NCBI GenBank assembly: GCA_944989445.1
Contig: CALYLW010000121.1
Coordinates: forward strand, 1,223,811 to 1,287,810
DNA: 64,000 nt
DNA from: Ampullaceana balthica
Taxonomy: Eukaryota; Mollusca; Gastropoda; Lymnaeidae
Direction: 5' to 3'
Part shown: positions 24,201 to 36,200 of the stretch, piece after piece
How positions within the stretch are numbered: position 1 is the first letter of the stretch
Layout: every line of letters starts with the position of its first letter
Made by a program: the position numbers and the translations under genes
Notes under the pieces: model-generated
Seen by the model: only the letters and a program-made list of their open reading frames with translations
What the model was told of the DNA's origin: nothing
Database searches by the model: none

Positions 24201-27200
24201 TCACAACAACCATTTATGCATATAGTCTGTTGCTATAGCTACATCCTTAGCATACTGCTCACTGTTCACACTTTGATCTGAGCAGACACTCCAACCCTCA
24301 GACTCTTCCTTTTCCTTTTCCATCTGCTCTGCAGGGACCATCAGCCAGTCCAGAAGGCACAGATCTGATCCAACGGGCAGTCGAGTGTGTTTGGTGGCAC
24401 CTTTGCCCTTGTTCAACCTGACACTTGGGGTCTCGCCGTCGGGGGCACCTAAAGCTGTGGGTTTGGCCAGCCACAGGGAAATGTCAGTGTCATGGATATG
24501 CTGGAAGAAATCTGGGAATGGTTTCTCAGGTAAAGTTTTCTGGGAAATGGTCACCTCGACGTGGTTTGGCTTTGTGGGGACGAGCCAGTCATCCAGTGGC
24601 AGACTGATTGGCTTGAAAACAGATGGAGCTGAGGGCTTGATATCAGGTGCTTGAGCTCGTACTTCTTCCTTGGCCGGTGCCACACATGGGATGTTTCTGT
24701 TTGGTTCATTGTCAGTGTCCATCTTCTCTGGCAGCTGTGGAGAGTTCTGGCCTGACAGGAGAAACTTGTTGTCTTCTTTCTTGAGCCAGTGCTGTATGCA
24801 AAATTTGGGTGCGCTTTCTGGAACTTTTTTATTTTGCTTCACTGGAGTCTGCAGGACAAATATCAGGTAAGAGTTTTGTATTTAATATATGTAGGAAAAT
24901 ATAATCCTTTAAAGTGCTGGTTTTAATAAGAAAATATAAACATTTTAAGTTAATTAGCCTCATAGGAATACATTGTTATATGTGTAAATTTTTTACTGTT
25001 AAAATTGTAAGCGAATAGGTAAAAAAAACAAAAAAAATTACAGGCTTTTAAAAGCTAAGCCGAGTTATTCTCATGTCTGTTATATCAATCAACGGAAGAT
25101 TTCTTAAGCTCAAAGGTCTTCTTTTAGGGCACACAATATAGTATCACAGCTTTAGTAACACAGTCTTGATAGGTGAAAAGATATGGTGTCCTAGGCACTG
25201 TAAGGGCTAATATTTTAGCAACATAAACCTCATGATACATTTTTTTTTCACAAAGATTTTGCCACTTGATTTATATTTCTCCTTGCAATTGGCAACTTAA
25301 AATCATTTTGTTTATCAAGAAAAATAAAAAATTTCAAAAAAATGAAAATGATTCAGATAGGTTGAGTCTTTTAGGCCAACACTAAATGATGAATTTTATT
25401 TCACCCATCCACTACTGGATACTCACCTTCTTTAGAAGCCAGAATTCCTTGTTTTTGGGTATGTGAGAGAAGAAGTCAGGTCCACCTTTGTTTTCTTGCA
25501 TGACTTGTTTGCCACAGGCCCTTGACCTTAACCAGGTGGAAGTGTCCTTACTGATGTGGGAAAACATGTCCTGATGCTGCAAATCTCCCAGACTGGTAAC
25601 TTGGGTATGAAACTGTTGGAGCCACATCTGAATTGAGACCAAAAGAAACAAATTTGGCACTTCATTAGCCTGCACCAAAACAATCTACCATGGTGAAATA
25701 CTGAATGCTTCTAGTTATACAGCTGTCATAAATTTTTGTAACGATGGCACATTGGGCCAGTTTTAAAAAAGTACATATTAAAGGAGCATTTTGGTTAAAT
25801 TCTTGAAACAATGTAATAAAACTAGCAAATTAAAATTGCCCTTGAAGTGCATTTCTTCTGTCCTTTTTAGAATTTTAAATTAAACTAATGATTTATTTTG
25901 AATAAATAATTTTGGAATCAATGTTATACACAACATCATAAAAACACACAAGTTTGAACAAAGTAAAAAATTAAACAGATGTCCTGCACTTGGATATAAC
26001 GGGGAGACAGCACCAATAATCCTTCTATGGTTTGTTGGTCCGTGTGCAAAGTAAAAAAGCGTTTGTGCAAAGTTGCTCAACATCCATTTTTTTGTACAAT
26101 ATTTCACAAAATTTGCTGTGCAGTAATTCTAAACTGCTGCACAGCATTGATCAGCCTCGCAGCTTAACCCTTTACAGTCTGATGCGCCTGAAACACGCAG
26201 TTTTTTTTCTTAAGCGTACAGTCCGATAACGTCAAACCCGCCCACATTGAGGTTGTTTACTTTGTTGCGTAGCGCAGCACATATCCGTCGCGCATTGCTG
26301 ACTTTAACTTTACCGGAAGAGAGCCTCGTTGTCAATGTTTATTTTGATACTAGTTTGAAGGTGGTGTACCGAAGGGCTCATTTTTTACAATTTTTTGAAA
26401 AGTGTCTTTTTTTCCACTGGGATTTTAGTGCAATGGACAAAATATTGAAGGAACTTAGGCGTAATGGGGTTTCCTTATTCAATGAATATAGCAGTGATTA
26501 ATATGATTATTGTTTTTAATTTAAATAACACTAGTGATAGTTATAAAAACACTGATAAAAAATTATAGAAACAGTGACACGACATGGATGGAAATGGTGC
26601 TATAGACCATAATCAGATCGATAGTGACCGGTTAATTTTTCCGCAAGCAATTTTCCCCCCATTTATCAAACAATCAGGCCCTAGACATAATTAAAATTTT
26701 CCTGATGATGCTATTGCATCTGATTACTTTTCTTAGTCATACCAGACAATTACTACAAAAAAAAACGAACTTTGTTTGCACTACAACTAGTACAATATGC
26801 TACAAAAAAAAGAATTTACTTGCAGCCAGTTTTCTCCATTGAAATAAAGAAGTTTTTAAAATAAAAATATAATGTTGGCATTCACAACTTGCCTATGGTT
26901 GACTCATACTTGTGCAAGGGTGCCTGCTAATAATGCCTGCTTTAGCAGAGTTGTAATAGACTTGAAAATGGATAAGAGTTCTATCTAATTACTTGGAAAA
27001 ATATGTTAAAACTTTTTTTTTGGTTCTGGAATTTTTTATGTGAACATTATTTGTATTATACACCTTACAGACCAATGGATATAAAGTGTGTCCATTTGTT
27101 TGTACTTAGTTATTTTTACCTTCATTTTCCTACAAATAGTTTATTTTTTATGAATTAATTAGGAAAAGAACATTGATTTAAGAAAGTGTTATCTCCCCTT

Positions 27201-30200
27201 GCTTGATCGCAGGGAGTAGAAAAGGCCGAAGCGCATTGGACTGTAAAGGGTGAAGTGAACATTGGACTGTAAAGGGTTAAAGTGAACATTGGACTGTAAA
27301 GGGTTAAAGTGAACATTGGACTGTAAAGGGTTAAAGTGAACATTGGACTGTAAAGGGTTAAAGTGAATATTGGACTGTAAAGGGTTAAAGTGAACATTGG
27401 ACTGTAAAGGGTTAAAGTGAACATTGGACTGTAAAGGGTTAAAGTGAATATTGGACTGTAAAGGGTTAAAGTGAATATTGGACTGTAAAGGGTTAAAGTG
27501 AATATTGGACTGTAAAGGGTTAAAGTGAATATTGGACTGTAAAGGGTTAAAGTGAACATTGGACTGTAAAGGGTTAAAGTGAACATTGGACTGTAAAGGG
27601 TTAAAGTGAACATTGGACTGTAAAGGGTTAAAGTGAATATTGGACTGTAAAGGGTTAAAGTGAATATTGGACTGTAAAGGGTTAAAGTGAACATTGGACT
27701 GTAAAGGGTTAAAGTGAATATTGGACTGTAAAGGGTTAAAGTGAACATTGGACTGTAAAGGGTTAAAGTGAATATTGGACTGTAAAGGGTTAAAGTGAAT
27801 ATTGTAGAAGATCTGCCTTAACTCTCTTTGTCTACTTCTACTACTCTCGTTCCAAGCAGTAAGTCCAACACGCCACTAAGCAAGACAGTTCTTTTATTTG
27901 AGTACAACACTTCTCATCTGGCCGTCACTACGTTCTTAGTCCTCAGTCACTGTGCTCAGTCTGCGTTACGTTCTGTGTTCTAGTCGCATCTCAGACTCCT
28001 ATACTTGGCACCCTAGCTTCCCAACTCGTGGCTCCCTGACTTAGTGTTCTGTGGCTCCCTGGCTTCGTGCTCCCCGGGTCTAACAAGTCCCAGTCGTTAT
28101 ATAGCTAGCCTAAACTATGCGGGTGATACTTGAGATGCCCTCCTCATTAAAGACATTAAAACGAACGGCATTCATCTTTTCCTCCGAGTTCACATAAATA
28201 ACATTTGGCATCTCACTGGACTATGGTCAGATTGACAGCAATAAAAACTTCCCTACAGTCCCTGTTGTAACCTAACACCCCCAGGGCATGCCCTTTTGGC
28301 TGCGTTGCACCCACCCCTACTCGGTTCACCTGTCCCTGTCCTGTCCCCTGGGTAACCTGTCCCACTCGCCCGTACGCGGTTCTCTACACTATCTCCTGCA
28401 ACAAAAAAAATTTAATGTCTCCTGACATTATTTAACATCATACTATAAGTTCACCACTGATTCGGAAATGGCTTCTAGTGACCTGGACTATTAGCATTCA
28501 TTAACGACAGCTGATTCTTATGTACGCGAAGTTGTCTTCATTATAACTATCTCCCCATGTGTACGTAGTTTACTGGAAATTCTGCGCGTCTTCCTTCCCG
28601 AACCTCAGCGTAACCTTCAAAGCCTAAAGTCAACGTTCATGTGAATCAGTAGTCGGAAGTCAGTCTGCCAGATGAGAATCAAGATACAACCATAATTTGA
28701 CAACATCAAAATTTGACAACGTCAAAAAAAAATCAACATCACCACATTCAGGTGACGGAAGTAGTAATCAATAGTGCAAAATAATGTACGACAAAAAAGG
28801 TTCAATGAAAGGGAAATACATAAATCAACAATAATAATTTCAATGCATCGTCATAAATCATGTAAGAGCAGTGGGCAAACAAAACACAATAACAGAATTC
28901 ATCATCATAAATCCGGTAAAAGCATAAGACAGCAAAACACACTAAAATCATTTTATCATAAATCATGTAATAGTAAATAGCATTACACAACTAACCAAAA
29001 TGGTTATCTTATAATCGCCTGTCACACGAATAGTTCATAATCTTCGACTTCAATTTCGGCGGATAAGTCTCATCATGTGTCATACTGGCATGTCCCTCAA
29101 AATGAATTATTTTCATTGTCTGCCCTTCTCCTTTGATTTCGAACAAATTCTCACTGAATTTCCTGGTGATAACGAAATGATTACGACGGCGATTTGTGTT
29201 TTTGTTTTCCCGACACGCTTGGTTGACGGAGTCGGACAATTGAATTTTGTCACCGACTTTGAATGAGCGATTTGCCTCTCTGGTCGTGACGTCACCTTTC
29301 TCCCGCTCCTGTCGCATTGTCCCCCCTGTGTCGACTCTAGCAAGGCGTCCGAATTGACCACGCCTCTTGACGGACGTATCATTCACATTCCTTAACCTGG
29401 ATACCGGCAAGGGGTCGTGCACAATAGGACTACTCTGGCCGCGAGTAACCCTAGTCAGCTGACTTTGACGTGAACTTTGCCTTTTGTTCACTTTTACTGC
29501 ATTCACTCCCACATGGGGAGACACTGGTAACTGGGTATTTTTCGCCCCATTAGAAACACTAGTATCACTATAAACATTAGCACTGGAGTACATTTTATAC
29601 GGTTCACAACTTAATCTTTTTCCTTTATGCACTACTTGAACTTTGATGTTTCCCAATGTCAGCCCTTGGCTGACAGAAAAGGAAAAATTGAATTTGCACA
29701 AAAAGTCAAAACCAAGGTATCCATCCTCGGCTATCTCAGCAACGTACACTGTCCAAGGATACACCTTGTTACCAATCTTTAATTTTAATTGACTCACCCC
29801 ATACAGCTTGAGAGGTGCTCCATTTGCGGTCTGTAGGTTCACAGGGTCCAGTTTGTAAATTAAGGGGCGCTGCTTACGTGGGATTTCAAAGAATCTTTTC
29901 TTCGAAATTACGGTCACCGCCGCTCCCGTATCCATTAGGAATTCACTTCTTACACCACACACTTGAACTGGGACATACACTGCTCGTGAATTAACATGAT
30001 TCTCCATCACTGAAATACTATTCAGCTGTAGTGGTCTAGGAGTTGTCCCTCCCCGTTCCTCAGAAGCACAATTACGGGCAAGGTGACCGACCCCATCACA
30101 ATTGTAACATCTGAGCTCCGCCCTCCTCAGTTGTCTCGTCCATTGAGGCGCTGACTCTCTCTGTGAGGTAACAAATGACCTTAGAACCTCTCTAAGGTCA

Positions 30201-33200
30201 CTTATCTCACTCGATAACTGGTCAGTAGTCACTGACGCTACCATTTGCACTGGGGTACAGACGTTGTCCCTCAGATTTAAGAGCTGTTCAAGGGCAGCTC
30301 GAGCCTTGTCCACAGTGGGTGGTATGGCCATGATGCCCACTTGTGACACCATCGACTGGTCTGGAAGTCCACGAAGAAATTGTTTAAACCCGATGGCATC
30401 ACGTGTGGTTTGATCTGCCGTGGGAAAGCTCTTGACGACCAACCTTTTTAGATCAGTCGCATACTCAGCTGTTGTTTCCGAGCTGAGAAAATTTCTTCTT
30501 TCCAATAAGTTTTGAAAGAATGCTGGTGTTCTATGGTCGCTGAATCTATCCGCCAGTGCGTCTTTCAATTTGTCAAAGGTATTTCTTTCCTCTTCGCCAA
30601 TCTCGTTATAGGCGAAGTCAGCAGCAGCATCCTTTAATGAGACGCCTAGGTAAAGAAGTTTCTCCTCCTGGTTCCATTTCAAAATTTTAGCTGACGACTC
30701 AAATTGCACAATAAACGTCTGCCAGGCAGAGGTTCCATTGAAGGTGGTTAGGTTATTAAGAGCTGTGGCCATTTTCGGTTTTGTTCGACTGGAACTGGAT
30801 CGTGCACTGTGCATTACAGTCAATATGATATGAACTGCTTTTCTCCTCGGAGACGCTGCAAGGCTAACATAATCCCACCGCTGCCACCATTTGTAGAAGA
30901 TCTGCCTTAACTCTCTTTGTCTACTTCTACTACTCTCGTTCCAAGCAGTAAGTCCAACACGCCACTAAGCAAGACAGTTCTTTTATTTGAGTACAACACT
31001 TCTCATCTGGCCGTCACTACGTTCTTAGTCCTCAGTCACTGTGCTCAGTCTGCGTTACGTTCTGTGTTCTAGTCGCATCTCAGACTCCTATACTTGGCAC
31101 CCTAGCTTCCCAACTCGTGGCTCCCTGACTTAGTGTTCTGTGGCTCCCTGGCTTCGTGCTCCCCGGGTCTAACAAGTCCCAGTCGTTATATAGCTAGCCT
31201 AAACTATGCGGGTGATACTTGAGATGCCCTCCTCATTAAAGACATTAAAACGAACGGCATTCATCTTTTCCTCCGAGTTCACATAAATAACATTTGGCAT
31301 CTCACTGGACTATGGTCAGATTGACAGCAATAAAAACTTCCCTACAGTCCCTGTTGTAACCTAACACCCCCAGGGCATGCCCTTTTGGCTGCGTTGCACC
31401 CACCCCTNNNNNNNNNNNNNNNNNNNNNNNNNNNNNNNNNNNNNNNNNNNNNNNNNNNNNNNNNNNNNNNNNNNNNNNNNNNNNNNNNNNNNNNNNNNNN
31501 NNNNNNNNNNNNNNNNNNNNNNNNNNNNNNNNNNNNNNNNNNNNNNNNNNNNNNNNNNNATTGGACAGCACCAGCAAAGGTTTACTCACTTTAGCATCTC
31601 TCGGGAATATGTTGGAAGAAACCACTGGTAAACTGTTCATTCATCAAACTCTTTGGGTCCAACCAAGATTTTAAGTCTTTGCCAACGGCCTTCACAGTTT
31701 GGTCTTTAGAGCCAACATAGATCACAGAGTCACCGACTACTGGAAAAATAAGCAAATAAAGGAGTCAATACATTGGAGGACATAGATTTATTCTTACAAC
31801 AAGTATCAAGTTGAGACCATGTTAAATGAAAGTAAAGGCAAGACAATTAAAATTTCTTTGACATAAAAGATGTCAGATAACAAATGATCTCAATAATGTT
31901 TCTTAGGTGTCCAGACGGTGTTAGCGCAATATGACCACAGACATGATATGACCACAGACATGATATGACCACAGACATGATATGACCACAGACATGATAT
32001 GACCACAGACATGATATGACCACAGACATGATATGACTACAGACATGATATGACTACAGACATGATATGACTACAGACATGATATGACTACAGACATGAT
32101 ATGACTACAGACATGATATGGACACAGACATGATATGGACACAAAGGTGAACAGGTGGTATCTGAATTGAATTAATCTATCAATGTATCACTCAAGACTG
32201 AGAATTTTTAAACAACCAAGATTGTGTGTTGAGCCTTCTCGTCCATGAGGGGCATCCACCGATCATCGTCGGCGTCTGCGATTCCTCCAAGGGCATAGGC
32301 CACCTACGAGAGACCTCCAGGCATCTCTATCCTGGGCCAGCTTCTCCAGGATCTTCCATTCATGGCCAATTCTCTTGATGTCTGCGTCAAGTGTTTCTTG
32401 GACGGCCTCTTTTCCGCTTACCCTGTGGGTTCCATTTCAGGGCTTGCCTTGTTGTATAAGAAGCAGGTTTTCTTAGTGTATGACCAATCCACCTCCACCG
32501 CTTCTGAAGAATCTCTTCCTCAATTGGCTTCTGTATTGTCCGCTGCCACAACTCCTGGTTTCTGATTTTGTCCGGCCAGTGAATTCTGAGATTCCTTCTT
32601 AGACAATTGTTGATGAAAGACTGGATTCTGGTTAGGTTTACGGCCGTTGTAATCCATGTCTCGGCTCCATATAGCATCACAGCTTTCACCATAGCATTAA
32701 AAATCCTTACTTTTAACTTGCTGCCTAAGTTGTTGGAGACCCAAACATTCTTGAGTTGCTGGAAGGCTGCTCTTGCTTTTCCGATCCTTATTTTGACGTC
32801 AGCATCTGTACCACCTTGTTTATCTACCACGCTGCCAAGGTAAACAAAACTCTCCACCTCCTCAAGGGCTTCTCCTTCAAGCATAATGGGTGATGTACTG
32901 GTGGCATTAACCTTGAGGATTTTACTCTTCCCTTTGTGTATGTTGAGACCCATGCGAGCAGAAGTGGCTGTGACAATGTTTGTTTTCTCCTGCATCTGTT
33001 GTTGGGTATGTGAAAGAAGGGCAAGATCATCAGCAAAGTCAACATCATCAAGTTGATCCCACAAGGTCCATTGGATGCCATTCCTTTTCGGCTGAGTAGA
33101 TGTTTTCATCACCCATTCAATGGCTAACAGGAACAGGAATGGTGACAGCAAGCAACCTTGTCTCACACCAGTCTTCACCTGGAAAGCATCTGTCACCTGC

Positions 33201-36200
33201 TGACCATGGACAACTCAGCAGTTTATCCCTTCGTACATGTTTCTGATTATCTCCATAATCTTCTGTGGCACCCTGTAATGCCTTAGCAATCTCCACAGGG
33301 TTTGCCTGTCCACACTGTCGAAGGCTTTTTCATAGTCAACAAAGTTGACATAGAGCGGCGAGTTCCACTCTAGTTACTGCTCTAGAATGATGCGTAGTGT
33401 CGCTATCTGGCCAGTGCAGGATCTGTTGGTGCAAAAGCCAGCTTGTTGGTCCCGCAACAGAGGGTCTAAATCAAGATTGTAAACTTCAAATAATGTGTGA
33501 GTAAAAAAAAAGTCACTGATTTATTTTTACTTGAAACTAAGTCAAATAGTACTGACCCCTAGGCGGTGGGCAAGAATTATCTATGATTTCAAAATCATGC
33601 TCCTCTTCCAAGTCTGCATGTTGTTTAATGATACTGAGCCAGTTGTTGAGGCTGCATGTACTTCCAGGAGTGGATGAACATGACAGGCCAACTGGAGGGC
33701 TGTCTCCGGCTTTGGTCAAAGTGCTAGGACGAATGGCTGGTAAGGGTCTGGGCTCTGTCTCTGACTTGTATGTTGGGGTCGGCTGTTTCTTCTGAAGCCA
33801 GTCTTCGACACGATTGGATAGTTTAGGTATCGACACAGTTATCTAGAATTGAAATAGATTATGGAAAGAAATATTTTAGTGAACAAGAAAATCTGACTGA
33901 TTAAATCTTCCACTGTTTAACTTTCAAGTTATAAAATTAACTGAAAATAATTTTCTTTGCTTTTGAGTTAATTTTTTCAGAGCCATAAAAACATACAAGT
34001 ATTCATACTTTCAAAAAATACATTCAATCTTGCAGGAACTTCATGTTAACAGTACTGGATTCATATAATATTTATTACAACATTAATCTAAATGGGTACA
34101 TAATTATTGAAAATTGATATCAAATTTTAAAAAATCTTACTTACTTAAAGATTTCAAAAATATTTGTAAAAAGTAAAGTTCCCTTTTCAGACCATGATGG
34201 CCTATGGGGCAAGTAAAGCAGCATTCACAATTTTCTATAGCCACGGCATACGAGAGGATTGTGTGGTAAGCACAAAGCCCAGCCCCCCTTTAATTCACAC
34301 CAACTGACAGATACCCATTCCAAGCTGGGTGACTCAATCAAGGATGTCCTTGGCCACGGGAATGGGCTCCCACCTTCACAGAGATTCAAGTCTGAGTACT
34401 TTATTTGCATCCGAGTGCACTGCCGCTCGACCACCGCGCCCCCAATAATATTTGTAATATAGATCAATGAAATTAGAGGGGGGAAAAAGTTGGAGAAACC
34501 CTAATTATCAATCTCATCAGTTTTGATTAAATACGCCACAAAATTTTTATTAAAATATAATACAATTTATTGTTTGCATTAATGCTTCATTATTTATTGC
34601 AATGATTTTGGGTACTTCAAGGAACATGCATATTACTTACACAAGACCCTGCATTTTGTGACCTCTTGACTTCCTCAACAGTCTTGTAGAAAACATGGTG
34701 ATCCACATCTTCATACTCCTCCACATGGCGAGGTAGACTGGCTGATGGATTGCCTGGGTCATCAAAGGCAGTGATCAGAGGCAAACCGTTAGCATCCACA
34801 CGACCATAATTTAGAATAGATTCCCGTATACCCACATGGTCAGCTCTGAATGAAATGTAGGGTGTTTCTTCAGGGGAAAGCTCCACTCTATTTAATCTGA
34901 AGCAGAAAAATATGAATATTTTTTATAGAAGTTATTGGTGCTTTTATTTAAAGAAATAGAGACATAATATTTATAAAAAAAACCAAAGGAGTAAAAAATA
35001 TTTTACATTTCAAATCTTCTTTATCGAGAAACATGATTATTGTATAAATTATAAACTCTCAAGCTTATATTTCAAAGTCTGAATGTTTTAGTCTGTCCAG
35101 TGTCAAAGGGATTGGAGATTGCCAATATTTCATAATTTCACAGCACTGTTATTAAAATTAAAAATATTTTTTATATGAAGCTGTTAAGTGTTACACTGTT
35201 AAGTGTTACACTGTTAAGTGTTACACTGTTAAGTGTTACACTGTTAAGTGTTACACTGTTAAGTGTTACACTGTTAAGTGTTGTACAAATTTTACTTTTT
35301 TAGAGTTTCTGCCAACTGTTTCTCAGAAGCTGTGTCTTCTTGTACCATGGACAGCCCAGTCTGTATAACACCCAGGGCTTGATTCAGTCTGGCCTGTTGT
35401 TGCTGCAGAGATTCCTCCTTCATGCCCAGCACGCGATCAACCTGACTCAATAAGCTGACCTCTCTGCCCCTCAGGCATTCTAAGTTACGGCTAACATTGG
35501 TGTGAATCTCTGACTTGATCTGTATGGGAAAGCAAAAGATCTTTTTAAGAAAATTGGATAATGACATAGAATATTGGGTCTAGATGGTTAAAATTTAGCC
35601 ATTTTCAGTTTCAGATTTCAATGATTAACTTAAGGCTGGAGATGATGATGGCTAAATTTAATTAAAGTTGCTTTTACTATTCAACTTTTGTTAATAGTAT
35701 TGTCAATATTTTGGTCAAATAGAGTTACATTTTCCATTATCTTATCTAATATCCGCTGAATTCTATTTAGGAAAAAGAGACTGTGTCAAGTCCCAAGGTA
35801 GTGTAATCTTGAAATGAAAAAAAAGTTAATTTCAAAATGACGCATGCAAATGTTAATTTAAAAAAAAAGGTCAACATAAAATGTACTTAACACCCATTAA
35901 TAGTTACATTCTGAACAAATTAAACATAATTTGTATGTGAAATTGTTCTGATTGCTCTGCTTTAATTATGATTCCATTGACCTAAAATGATTAAGTTTGT
36001 GACCCAATTCTCCTTTGTGATGCATGTTAAACTTTCAAAATCTCAGCTATGTTTCAGCCTATTTAAAAAATTTATAAAGATAAAGTGACCTGAAACATGA
36101 TTAAATCTAAAAATAGGTTTAAAGGGGAAAAAAAAAGGGTGTCAAAATAATAACGTTTGAAAATTTTTACTGACGATACATTAAATGAATAGATAAAATG

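Larger units (their letters stand above)
27803..31492 (-). mobile_element. LTR retrotransposon lacking polymerase (right end in assembly gap)
   Basis: Direct repeats of about 600 bp begin TGTAGAAGATCTGCC at 27803 and 30892. The first 516 bases show no difference by eye; the second copy then runs into N. The right-hand end is extrapolated from LTR length. Next to the 5' LTR (minus orientation) is TGGTGGCAGCGGTGGGATT (30889-30871), which fits the 3' end of tRNA-Leu as a primer-binding site. The LTRs carry a minus-strand TATATAA (plus 28098-28104, 31187-31193) and AATAAA (plus 27893-27898, 30982-30987). One frame, gag-protease, is encoded. Confidence 0.9.

Noticed and set aside
27155..27748. 197-codon frame of repeated MFTLTLYSP units
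   Set aside because: It reads through the 27-bp satellite; unit length is a multiple of three, with no other coding sign.
31302..31640. Frames across the N run
   Set aside because: They contain unknown residues; only the exon 5 part is real.
34617..34886. Independent 89-codon gene starting at MELSPEE
   Set aside because: It is NCOA4 exon 3. The frame continues upstream to the splice acceptor (KLNRVEL) and joins exons 2 and 4 in phase.
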